Shown here: positions 1 through 4,895 of the stretch, in pieces | Position numbering within the stretch: position 1 is the stretch's first letter | How the letters are laid out: the number at the start of each line of letters is the position of its first letter | NCBI GenBank assembly: GCA_910588015.1 | Contig: CAJUOK010000044.1 | Location: forward strand, 1 to 6,897 | Length of the DNA stretch: 6,897 nt | Reading direction: 5' to 3' | DNA from: an uncultured Christensenellaceae bacterium | GTDB taxonomy: Bacteria; Bacillota; Clostridia; Christensenellales; UBA3700 | The notes under the pieces: generated by a model | Databases searched by the model: none | Told to the model about the DNA's origin: nothing | What the model saw: the letters and a program-made list of their open reading frames with translations, nothing else | Translations under genes and position numbers: made by a program

Positions 1-1
1 A

Positions 2-364
2 ATGAAAATGTTTGATAAAGTAAGAATTTTGGTATCGAATCCCGAATATGAAAAATATGGGGTGTATAAAGGAATGGTAGGGACTATTATTGAAGCGCAT
101 ATTGAATTTAGAAGTTTTCAAGTAGCGTTTACAGACCCGACTCCATTCACTGAAGAAACTATGTATTCTATTAAAGATGATATTGTAGAGTATATACACG
201 TTAAGGATATGGAAGTTGTGGAAGAGAGCGATTGCACAGACGAATTCATATTTAACGATTTGCCAAACAAAGATATTCGATGGTATTGCAAAGTTGAAGA
301 CGGGTATATCAAAAATTTGAAAGGCGAGAAACTAAACAAGATAGCTTATGATTACGATAGCTAA
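2..364 (+). CDS. Hypothetical protein, possibly a small beta-barrel (DUF4926/KOW-like) protein
   Basis: I do not recognise this 120-residue protein with certainty. The N-terminal 75 residues have the rhythm of a small all-beta barrel: DKVRILV, then KYGVYKGMVGTI, FRSFQVAF and EYIHVKDMEVV. The 'KGMVGTI' turn followed by a strand is what DUF4926/SH3-like or KOW-like barrels show, so this is a resemblance only. The C-terminal 45 residues are acidic (EESDCTDEF) and end in YDYDS. There is no signal peptide or membrane segment. The gene begins at the window edge. ATG at position 2 and ATG at position 8 are both possible, and an upstream start or missing 5' end cannot be excluded because the ribosome binding site lies outside the window. 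It ends in TAA 31 bp before a bidirectional terminator. Confidence 0.7.
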   Translation: MKMFDKVRILVSNPEYEKYGVYKGMVGTIIEAHIEFRSFQVAFTDPTPFTEETMYSIKDDIVEYIHVKDMEVVEESDCTDEFIFNDLPNKDIRWYCKVEDGYIKNLKGEKLNKIAYDYDS

Positions 365-391
365 AGTTAATTATATTTATAATGTTAATAT

Positions 392-426
392 AAAAAGCCT
401 TAAACAAAATCGTTTAAGGCTTTTTT
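392..426. terminator. Bidirectional intrinsic terminator
   Basis: GCCTTAAAC (397-405) pairs with GTTTAAGGC (412-420) around a 6-base loop. It is flanked by A5 on the left and T6 on the right, so a U-tract follows the hairpin on either strand. It serves the 120-residue gene on the plus strand and tRNA-Val on the minus strand. Confidence 0.9.
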
Positions 427-501
427 GGTGGAAGCTATAGGGCTCGAACCTATGACCCTCTGCTTGTAAGGCAGATGCTCTCCCAACTGAGCTAAGCTTC
501 C
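426..501 (-). tRNA. tRNA-Val (anticodon UAC), CCA encoded
   Basis: The reverse complement folds as a complete cloverleaf. Acceptor GGAAGCT (501-495) pairs with AGCTTCC (436-430), discriminator A is at 429 and the encoded CCA is 428-426. The D-arm reads TTAGCTCAGTTGGGAGAGC. The anticodon stem TCTGC/GCAGA encloses CTTACAA with anticodon UAC at 468-466. The T-arm has the usual GGTTCGAGCCC. The mature body is 73 nt plus CCA. It is a solitary tRNA gene with its own promoter and terminator. Confidence 0.97.
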
Positions 502-519
502 ATATTCAGTTGCTTTTTG

Positions 520-548
520 ATTTTAGCACAAGGGAAAAAGGTTGTCAA
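520..548 (-). promoter_or_regulatory. Sigma-A-type promoter of tRNA-Val
   Basis: On the minus strand, TTGACA (548-543) is followed by a 17-nt spacer and TAAAAT (525-520). This puts transcription start near 513, about 12 nt before the tRNA 5' end. Confidence 0.8.
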
Positions 549-566
549 ACGATTTTAATTATTTTC

Positions 567-600
567 TTGACAGTATACAAAAATTTTAATAAACTATAAT
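567..600 (+). promoter_or_regulatory. Promoter of the 86-residue membrane protein gene
   Basis: TTGACA at 567-572 has TAAACT at 590-595 with a 17-nt spacer. A perfect TATAAT at 595-600 lies 22 nt from the same -35, which is too far, so the -10 assignment is uncertain. It is back to back with the tRNA-Val promoter; the two -35 boxes are 18 bp apart. Confidence 0.6.
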
Positions 601-626
601 TATTGACGGGGGGACGGAGGTTATTT

Positions 627-887
627 ATGGTAAAAGCATTGTTCAGTATGTTGATTATTTTTCTTGTTGTGATAGTCATACTTGTTTGCGTAGGGTATTG
701 GCTTTTTAATTATACCACTTTGGAAAAGCTCGGATACGCAGACGTCGAGATTGCAGAGACGCAATTGCCAAACGGCGAAAAAGTTGCGGTTACGCCCAGA
801 AGCATAGGCATAGAGAATATGACTATGAAAGAGCTTTTCAACTGGTTTAAGGAGAGAGTAAAATCCGGTAACCAAGCAAAAGAATAG
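627..887 (+). CDS. Small single-pass membrane protein, unknown function
   Basis: The start chosen is ATG 627, because GGAGG (616-620) sits 6 nt upstream in a G-rich leader; an in-frame TTG at 603 lies before this site and is rejected. The 86-residue product has one strongly hydrophobic segment at residues 6-28 (LFSMLIIFLVVIVILVCVGYW) with a short Lys-containing N-terminus. A soluble tail of about 58 residues includes 'TQLPNGEKVAVTPRSIGIENMTMKELFNWF', probably a short beta pair and then an amphipathic helix (residues 66-79). No cysteine pair, catalytic motif or lipobox is seen. The gene stands alone, with its own promoter and a terminator directly after it. I do not recognise the family. The good ribosome binding site, promoter and terminator argue that it is real. 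Confidence 0.8.
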   Translation: MVKALFSMLIIFLVVIVILVCVGYWLFNYTTLEKLGYADVEIAETQLPNGEKVAVTPRSIGIENMTMKELFNWFKERVKSGNQAKE

Positions 888-902
888 AATGCATTTTATT
901 GA

Positions 903-935
903 GCGCGCCGAATGACGCGCCCGATTTTTATTTTT
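903..935 (+). terminator. Intrinsic terminator of the small membrane protein gene
   Basis: GCGCG (903-907) pairs with CGCGC (916-920) around an 8-base loop, followed by CCGATTTTTATTTTT. It lies between convergent genes and its T-tract reaches into the end of the kinase gene. In the minus direction no comparable T-tract follows the hairpin. Confidence 0.7.
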
Positions 936-1761
936 GCGTTTCTTGGAGAAGTTTAATTAGATATGGTATAGTTTTTTCAAACTTCAATCCATACCAATGC
1001 GATTTGTCTTTGGCGGTAAGAGATATTGTCTTTTGAGTATATTCAACGGCAACGCGTAGACTTTTGGGTATTTTAAGACCGTTGGCAAGCGCTCCCACAA
1101 AAGCCGAAGCAAAGACGTCTCCGCTGCCGTGAAAGTTGCCTTTTATCTCTTGGGTATTTACAAATTCCAAATTATTGTTGTCGCAGTAGGCAATTAACAT
1201 ACCGTCTGCGGTTCTTATACCCGTGATAATAAATCGAGTAATATCGTTTTGAGTTAATTTTTCGCAAATCTTTTTGATTTGATTAATGTTGACAACGTCG
1301 TAGTAAGGCTCGTCGGAAAGCATACAGGCTTCGCTTAAATTGGGCAAAGAGATAAGGCTTTTTTTGCAAAGCGATGATATGCTTTCCACAAAGTCATAGG
1401 TTATGCCGTTGTAAAGTTTTCCGTTTTCTGCCATTGCGGGGTCTACGATAAGTTTTGCGTCGGGATATAGACTGCAAATTTTTTCCACGGATTTTATTGC
1501 AGAAAGGCTGCCGAGATACCCTGTGTAAATATAATCAAAGTCAATTCCCAGCGATTTATGATGCATAGCGGCAGGCAGAATACTGTCGCATAAGTCGACG
1601 CAAGTATATCCTTCAAAACCGCTTGTGTGAGTGGAAAGAAGGGATACGGGCAAAGCTATAGTTTCTATGCCCATTGCGGATATTATAGGCATAGCCACGC
1701 TCAACGAACATTGACCGAAAGACGAATAATCTTGAATTGTCAACACTTTTACTTCTTTCAT
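928..1761 (-). CDS. pdxK: Pyridoxal/pyridoxamine kinase (PdxK/PdxY family, ribokinase-like)
   Basis: A 277-residue PfkB/ribokinase-fold vitamin kinase of the PdxK/PdxY type, which phosphorylates the 5'-hydroxymethyl of pyridoxal, pyridoxamine or pyridoxine with ATP in the cytoplasm (B6 salvage). The N-terminal QDYSSFGQCSLSVAMPI (10-26) and ISAMGIET are characteristic of the family. VDPAMAENGKLY (106-117) matches its VDPVMADNGKLY segment. FHGSGDVFASA (210-220) carries the anion-hole/catalytic GSGD with Asp215 as base. Length is normal and no key residue is missing. It overlaps the ECF S-component gene by 4 bases (ATGA) and has GGAGG (1770-1766) 4 nt before its ATG, so the two are translationally coupled. 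It shares the riboswitch leader upstream. ThiD/HMP kinase is the main alternative, but the N-terminal and FHGSGD signatures favour B6. Exact vitamer preference cannot be read from the sequence. Confidence 0.92.
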   Translation of the reverse strand: MKEVKVLTIQDYSSFGQCSLSVAMPIISAMGIETIALPVSLLSTHTSGFEGYTCVDLCDSILPAAMHHKSLGIDFDYIYTGYLGSLSAIKSVEKICSLYPDAKLIVDPAMAENGKLYNGITYDFVESISSLCKKSLISLPNLSEACMLSDEPYYDVVNINQIKKICEKLTQNDITRFIITGIRTADGMLIAYCDNNNLEFVNTQEIKGNFHGSGDVFASAFVGALANGLKIPKSLRVAVEYTQKTISLTAKDKSHWYGLKFEKTIPYLIKLLQETQK

Positions 1762-2408
1762 AATTCCTCCTTGCGCTTACAATTGCCGTTGTTTTTTGAG
1801 TCTTGGTTTTCGTCGTCTGTTTTGTCGACTGTCGAATTTGCTTGCGGCACACGATTGTAAATTCTGCCGAAAAATTTTTTGATTTGACACGCGTATAACA
1901 AAACGGTTGCTACGGCGGCAGAAATTGTTCCTTGCAAAATATTTAAAGGCAAGTTTGCAATACCTCCCGTCCACTTATCTTCTGCGAGCAAAACTCCTTC
2001 GGCAATGAAATAGCCAAAAGCCATTATTAATCCGCATAAAAAACAGTCGGCAAAGACAATCAAAGCTTGCGGAATTTGTTTTTTAATAAATTTTGAAATC
2101 AATTGGAAGAGTATGGATGCGACAAATCCTTCTAAACCTTTTATTATCAACGTAAAGGGAGCATACGCCATATATCCCAATATTATGTCTCCCAACATAG
2201 CGCCCAACGCGCCAGTGATAAGCGCGGGAAACGGACCGAGCAGACAAGCCGTCATAAATATCGGCACGTCTCCGAAATTATAATATCCCGAAGCCATAGG
2301 TAATTTTGTATAAACCGTCAAAACTATGGTCAACGCAGTCATAAGCGCGGTAAATACAACAACGCGAATGTGGTTTGCTCTTTTGTTAACGGAATTGGTT
2401 TTTGCCAA
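1758..2408 (-). CDS. ECF transporter S component, probable vitamin B6 (or HMP/riboflavin) uptake subunit
   Basis: A 216-residue integral membrane substrate-binding subunit of a group II ECF transporter, expected to work with a shared EcfA/EcfA'/EcfT module encoded elsewhere. About six hydrophobic segments are seen near residues 15-34, 46-58, 62-79, 85-107, 114-137 and 152-174. ALMTA (21-25) gives the AxxxA pattern used to dock on EcfT. NFGDVPIFMTACLLGPFPA (44-62), GDIILGYMAYAPFTLIIKGLEG and LPLNILQG are typical of the ECF-ribofla_trS/DUF1393 group, which holds RibU-like, HmpT and PdxU2 members. Linkage to a B6 kinase favours B6 import. A charged tail (187-216) follows the last helix. The start is TTG at 2408, chosen because AGGAG (2419-2415) lies 6 nt upstream. 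The stop is TGA, overlapping the kinase ATG. Confidence 0.88.
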   Translation of the reverse strand: MAKTNSVNKRANHIRVVVFTALMTALTIVLTVYTKLPMASGYYNFGDVPIFMTACLLGPFPALITGALGAMLGDIILGYMAYAPFTLIIKGLEGFVASILFQLISKFIKKQIPQALIVFADCFLCGLIMAFGYFIAEGVLLAEDKWTGGIANLPLNILQGTISAAVATVLLYACQIKKFFGRIYNRVPQANSTVDKTDDENQDSKNNGNCKRKEEL

Positions 2409-2432
2409 AATATGCTCCTATTTCGGGCAAAA
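2400..2432 (-). promoter_or_regulatory. Possible Shine-Dalgarno-sequestering hairpin at the ECF gene start
   Basis: On the minus strand TTTTGCC (2432-2426) can pair with GGCAAAA (2406-2400). The 19-nt loop holds the AGGAG ribosome binding site, and the G of the TTG start falls in the stem. It could be the translational switch of the riboswitch just upstream. The pairing is visible; the role is inferred. Confidence 0.45.
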
Positions 2433-2441
2433 GAAAATAAA

Positions 2442-2465
2442 GAAATAAATGCAACGTAAGTTGCA
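2442..2465 (-). terminator. Possible attenuator hairpin in the riboswitch expression platform
   Basis: On the minus strand TGCAAC (2465-2460), loop TTAC, GTTGCA (2455-2450) is followed at once by TTTATTTC and more T-rich sequence. It starts 4 nt after the aptamer P1 helix and before the ribosome binding site, where an intrinsic terminator would stop transcription of the operon. The 6-bp stem is only moderately stable, so attenuation is plausible, not certain. Confidence 0.55.
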
Positions 2466-2469
2466 GATG

Positions 2470-2594
2470 AATCTTTCCCATTCTGACTTTACAGGCGGTT
2501 ACGGAATCTCACCGTATCGGCTGTTGGGGCTGTTGGACTCGTTCGCTCAAAGGCGACATTACCACCGGTCAGCTTATTCGCTTGCCCAAAGATT
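2470..2594 (-). ncRNA. FMN-riboswitch-class (RFN element) aptamer with altered binding core
   Basis: I aligned this by eye to the Fusobacterium nucleatum impX FMN aptamer from memory. P1 is AATCTTT (2594-2588) with AAAGATT (2476-2470). P2 is AGC (2582-2580) with GCT (2573-2571), replacing GGG/CCC, then GACCGGTGGTAAT as in FMN aptamers. A P3 extension has TCGC/GCGA stems and is followed by GAGTCC. P5 is ACGGTGAGATTCCGT with the conserved loop and compensatory pairs, then AACCG. P6 is CTG/CAG enclosing TAAAGT, followed by AATGGGA. The order, spacing and paired changes make the class assignment strong. Departures from consensus: normal CCGAC reads CCGCC and normal GGATG reads GAATG, so the A85-G98 platform becomes C (2495) and A (2482); one G is missing after P1. 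The key ligand-contacting A99 is kept (2481). Ligand is therefore uncertain. It lies upstream of the ECF S-component/B6-kinase operon. Confidence 0.85.
2519..2536. repeat. 9-bp tandem duplication within the aptamer
   Basis: GGCTGTTGG occurs twice head to tail (2519-2527 and 2528-2536); on the RNA strand this is CCAACAGCC twice. It covers the J3/4-P4 part of the riboswitch aptamer. The length of this part with both copies is close to that of the F. nucleatum aptamer. Confidence 0.85.
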
Positions 2595-2602
2595 TTTTCT
2601 TA

Positions 2603-2631
2603 ATAATAACGCCAAGCCGACTCTTTGTCAA
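2603..2631 (-). promoter_or_regulatory. Promoter of the riboswitch-ECF-kinase operon
   Basis: On the minus strand, TTGACA (2631-2626), a 17-nt spacer and TATTAT (2608-2603) predict a start near 2596, right at the 5' end of the aptamer P1 helix. The fit with the aptamer boundary supports both calls. Confidence 0.85.
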
Positions 2632-2641
2632 GCGGCTTGGC
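2611..2641. repeat. 9-bp inverted repeat around the -35 box; possible terminator of the hydrolase gene
   Basis: GCCAAGCCG (2611-2619) and CGGCTTGGC (2633-2641) are a perfect 9-bp inverted repeat around a 13-base loop. The loop contains the -35 TTGACA of the operon promoter and one arm lies in its spacer. On the minus strand the hairpin lies 22 bp after the hydrolase stop and is followed by GTTATTATTAAG, a weak U-tract. It may be a terminator that shares DNA with the next promoter, or an operator. Confidence 0.6.
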
Positions 2642-2663
2642 AAAAATTTTTGAAAAATATATT

Positions 2664-3323
2664 TTATAGAATTTGCTTCTTTTCGAAATCGGATATTGCA
2701 GAGAAAACTTTGAATGCCAAAAACTTTGCGCCTTTGGAATTAAAATGCAACATATCGTCGGAATACAAAGAGGTTTTGCCTTGAGTAATATTATGCAAGT
2801 CTATATACGGAATTTTGTATTCATCGAGAATAGTTCTTTGAAGTTTTATGATTTTTTCCAGATTATCGTGAGAAAAATCAAATTCGCAGACCTCGTTATT
2901 GACGTAAGCCATCGGGCTTGTCAGCGCAATAATTTGCGGCTTGCAAGAAAGATTATTGATTGAATTAAACAAAGATTTGTATGCGTAAGCAAAATCGTTT
3001 TCGGTCGTAAAGTTTTTGCTGCGCGCATCGTTGGTGCCGAGCAAAACTACTACGTATTTGGGAGCGTATTGTTCCAAAATTTTTGAATATGGTAAATTCA
3101 AATAACTTTTTGAGCTTTGACGGTTGACTGCATATCCGGCAAATCCGAGATTAAGCACGTTGTAATCTTTGCCAAGCATTTTGGCAAGACGGGCGGGGTA
3201 GCTTTCGACTTTTCTATTGAGGAGAGTTGTACCGTAGGTCAAACTGTCACCTACGCACGCAACTTTAATGCCCTCAAAATTTACATTCACGTCAGGTATC
3301 CTCATAATATTCGCAATCTCCAT
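2664..3323 (-). CDS. SGNH/GDSL-family hydrolase (esterase/lipase-like)
   Basis: A 219-residue cytoplasmic-looking serine hydrolase of the SGNH superfamily. Block I is VACVGDSLTYG with nucleophile Ser27. Block II glycine is in LGFAGY (Gly60/Gly63). Block III is VVLLGTNDAR with oxyanion Asn98. Block V is SDDMLHFNSKG with Asp190 and His193, the DxxH catalytic pair. All four blocks are present and the length is normal. There is no signal peptide or transmembrane segment, so it is probably not secreted. Members of this family remove acyl groups from lipids, sugars or peptidoglycan; the substrate cannot be told from the sequence. The start is uncertain: ATG 3323 has no clear ribosome binding site. 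ATG 3305 (residue 7) has GGAG 12 nt upstream and may be used. It has its own promoter and lies on the same strand upstream of the vitamin operon, separated by that operon's promoter. Confidence 0.9.
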   Translation of the reverse strand: MEIANIMRIPDVNVNFEGIKVACVGDSLTYGTTLLNRKVESYPARLAKMLGKDYNVLNLGFAGYAVNRQSSKSYLNLPYSKILEQYAPKYVVVLLGTNDARSKNFTTENDFAYAYKSLFNSINNLSCKPQIIALTSPMAYVNNEVCEFDFSHDNLEKIIKLQRTILDEYKIPYIDLHNITQGKTSLYSDDMLHFNSKGAKFLAFKVFSAISDFEKKQIL

Positions 3324-3351
3324 AGATTTAATTTAATAACTCTATATCACG

Positions 3352-3380
3352 ATTATATCATATGGGAATTTGCAAGCCAA
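3352..3380 (-). promoter_or_regulatory. Promoter of the SGNH hydrolase gene
   Basis: On the minus strand TTGGCT (3380-3375), a 17-nt spacer and a perfect TATAAT (3357-3352) predict a start near 3345, about 22 nt before ATG 3323. Confidence 0.7.
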
Positions 3381-3478
3381 GTATTTTTTTGAATTTTGGC
3401 GAAACTTGCGCGTCAAGCCAAGATTTTATAATATTTATTTATATTTCCATTATTTTCATATGACAAACTTTCAATTTC

Positions 3479-3507
3479 TTGACAATTAGGCTTTGATAAA
3501 GGATAAT
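3479..3507 (+). promoter_or_regulatory. Promoter of tRNA-Arg
   Basis: TTGACA (3479-3484), 17-nt spacer, GATAAT (3502-3507). The predicted start near 3514 is 8 nt before the tRNA. Confidence 0.85.
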
Positions 3508-3521
3508 GTTTATATCTAAAT

Positions 3522-3596
3522 GCATCCATAGTCTAATGGATAAAACATCACCCTCCGACGGTGAAATTATGCGTTCGAGTCGCATTGGGTGCGCCA
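3522..3596 (+). tRNA. tRNA-Arg (anticodon CCG), CCA encoded
   Basis: Acceptor GCATCCA (3522-3528) pairs with TGGGTGC (3586-3592), with one T-G wobble. Discriminator G is 3593 and CCA is 3594-3596. The anticodon stem TCACC/GGTGA (3548-3552, 3560-3564) encloses CTCCGAC, giving anticodon CCG at 3555-3557, which reads CGG. The T-arm has GCGTTCGAGTCGC. The D-arm is short (ATAGTCTAATGGATAAAAC), as is usual for this isoacceptor. It is solitary, with its own promoter and terminator. Confidence 0.96.
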
Positions 3597-3620
3597 TAAC
3601 AACGGTATGCGAATACCTAG

Positions 3621-3655
3621 AAAAAGAAGCCGATTTACCGGTTTCTTTTTCTTTT
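3621..3655 (+). terminator. Intrinsic terminator after tRNA-Arg
   Basis: GAAGCCG (3626-3632) pairs with CGGTTTC (3639-3645) around ATTTAC, extended by flanking A5/T5 and followed by TTTTTCTTTT. Confidence 0.85.
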
Positions 3656-3810
3656 GCGCTGTTTTCGTTGATGCTATAGTTTTACTTTTGCCGTCTTAAA
3701 GGTTATTTTATATTTATCTATATTTAAACAATAATTGTTGTAAGCTGCTTTTATTATTGTCGAGATAAATTGAATAGTTAATATAACGATAGATAAATTT
3801 AAAAAAATAC

Positions 3811-3839
3811 TTGACAAACAATACTATGCAATGTATAGT
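3811..3839 (+). promoter_or_regulatory. Promoter of the padR operon
   Basis: TTGACA (3811-3816), 17-nt spacer, TATAGT (3834-3839). A second TATAAT at 3839-3844 is 22 nt from the -35 and less likely. Transcription would start near 3846, which excludes an ATG at 3831 as start codon for the PadR gene. Confidence 0.85.
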
Positions 3840-3841
3840 AT
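3821..3841 (+). promoter_or_regulatory. Palindromic operator, probably bound by the PadR protein
   Basis: ATACTAT (3821-3827) and ATAGTAT (3835-3841) form an inverted repeat spaced by 7 bases; the inner bases also pair except one mismatched position per arm. It fills the spacer and covers the -10 box, so binding would block the promoter. PadR regulators commonly repress their own operon through such dyads. The binding itself is inferred. Confidence 0.75.
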
Positions 3842-3863
3842 AATGTATAGCGGGGTACTACTT

Positions 3864-4175
3864 GTGGACATACAGTTGAAAAAAGGGATTTTGGACGTGT
3901 GCGTTCTTTATGCGATTAGCAACGGAGAAAGTTACGGCTATAAAATAATAAGCGATTTAACGGGTATAATTGATATATCCGAAAGCACGCTTTATCCCAT
4001 TTTGAAAAGACTCGAAGTAGGCGGCTATGTCGTTACGCATACCGCGGAGTTCAGCGGACGGCTTAGACGGTATTATAAGATAACGCCGCTTGGACTTAAA
4101 AAGCTGAAATCGGGCAGAGACGATTTGCTTGAAATTAATACTATATACAAAAAGCTATTTGGCGGGCGAATTTAG
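3864..4175 (+). CDS. PadR-family transcriptional regulator
   Basis: The start is taken as GTG 3864, because upstream in-frame ATG codons lie in or before the promoter -10 region and homologues begin near 'DIQLKKGILD'. A weak GGGG (3852-3855) lies 8 nt before it. The 103-residue product is a compact winged-helix protein: helix 1 ILDVCVLYAIS, ESYGYKII (22-29, the family YGY motif), recognition helix SESTLYPILKRLE (39-51), then a beta wing ending in GRLRRYYKITPLG (65-77). The C-terminal helix is short, as in the small PadR subfamily, and would be used for dimerisation. It is the first gene of an operon with HAAS/DUF1700 and DUF4097 genes, a well-known arrangement in Firmicutes, and lies 18 bp from the next gene. 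It probably represses its own promoter; the inducing signal is unknown. Confidence 0.9.
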   Translation: MDIQLKKGILDVCVLYAISNGESYGYKIISDLTGIIDISESTLYPILKRLEVGGYVVTHTAEFSGRLRRYYKITPLGLKKLKSGRDDLLEINTIYKKLFGGRI

Positions 4176-4193
4176 CCTGCTTAGGAGGTAACT

Positions 4194-4895
4194 ATGACCT
4201 ATAACGAATGGCGAGACGAACTCAAACGCAATCTTTTATGCGTTTCGGTTCAAGAAAGAGACAGGGTTTTGGACTACTACGCAGAGGCGTATGCCGACAG
4301 ACGCGACGCGGGTTTTTCCGAAAGAGAAATAACGGCGGAGTTCGGCGCTCCGTATGACGCAGCGCAACGTATACTTGCGGAGAGTTGCGAAAAGATTGTT
4401 TCGCGCGCAAAACCCGTGGTATCAAGCCGTAAGGAAGAGCCAGAATACGATTATCCGGCGCCTTGCGACAATCGGCAGTATAATCAGGGAAATAACGACG
4501 GCGGAGCGTATTCGAAGTCATATCCTGCAAGTTCTCAACCTCAAGCGGCTGCGCAAAACGCAAACGACCGCAGTTGGGTATTCGTTTTGCTTTGCGTAGT
4601 ATTTGCTATTCCGCTATTCGGCGTGATAATGTCGATGGTGGGAGTAACGGTAGGATTTTTCAGCGTGCCTATTGCTTTCATTGTTTTGGGAGTTGCTGCA
4701 ATCGGAGACGGAATTGCAGAGTTGCTAAACGATTTCGCGTCGGGCGCGGCTATGTTTGGCTTTGGACTTATGGCTTTGGGATTGAGTCTTATAACAATGC
4801 CGTTGTTTTTAAAATTAACGCAGTTAATTTGGAAACTCTTTTTGATACTTATGAATAAGTTAAAAAACCTTTTTAGCGTAAGGGGGAAAAATTGA
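4194..4895 (+). CDS. HAAS-domain/DUF1700 membrane protein
   Basis: A 233-residue protein starting at ATG 4194, 5 nt after AGGAGG (4183-4188). Residues 1-65 form the helical HAAS/DUF1700 domain: MTYNEWRDELKRNL, ERDRVLDYYAEAYADRRDAG, then FSEREITAEFGAPYDAAQRIL, the typical pattern ending in 'FGxPxxxAxxIL'. Residues about 70-126 are a low-complexity linker rich in Asn, Gln, Ser, Ala and Tyr. Three hydrophobic segments follow (about 128-148, 150-171, 181-203) and then an amphipathic, Lys-rich C-terminus. Proteins of this family lie between a PadR regulator and a DUF4097 protein and are thought to link the repressor or envelope signal to membrane partners; their biochemical role is not established. 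Its TGA stop shares one base with the next ATG (TGATG), indicating translational coupling. Confidence 0.88.
   Translation: MTYNEWRDELKRNLLCVSVQERDRVLDYYAEAYADRRDAGFSEREITAEFGAPYDAAQRILAESCEKIVSRAKPVVSSRKEEPEYDYPAPCDNRQYNQGNNDGGAYSKSYPASSQPQAAAQNANDRSWVFVLLCVVFAIPLFGVIMSMVGVTVGFFSVPIAFIVLGVAAIGDGIAELLNDFASGAAMFGFGLMALGLSLITMPLFLKLTQLIWKLFLILMNKLKNLFSVRGKN

Noticed and set aside
1758..2594. TPP, cobalamin or ordinary ribU riboswitch as explanation of the leader
   Set aside because: The CTGAGA/ACCTGAT core of TPP and the GCCACTG box of cobalamin are absent, whereas the full RFN order of elements is present. An ordinary RFN element is not supported because of the core changes.
2449..2784. Plus-strand open frame of 111 codons
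   Set aside because: It runs antisense through the riboswitch, the operon promoter and the end of the hydrolase gene; no ribosome binding site and no protein-like composition.
3713..3797. TTTATCTAT (3713-3721) and ATAGATAAA (3789-3797) inverted repeat upstream of padR
   Set aside because: AT-only 9-bp arms 67 bp apart in AT-rich DNA are likely to occur by chance. Apart from this and a short AACAAT-A-ATTGTT palindrome at 3727-3739, 3656-3810 shows nothing clear.
4222..4563. Minus-strand 113-codon frame inside the HAAS/DUF1700 gene
   Set aside because: Shadow of a well-supported gene; Arg/Pro-rich composition and no expression signals.
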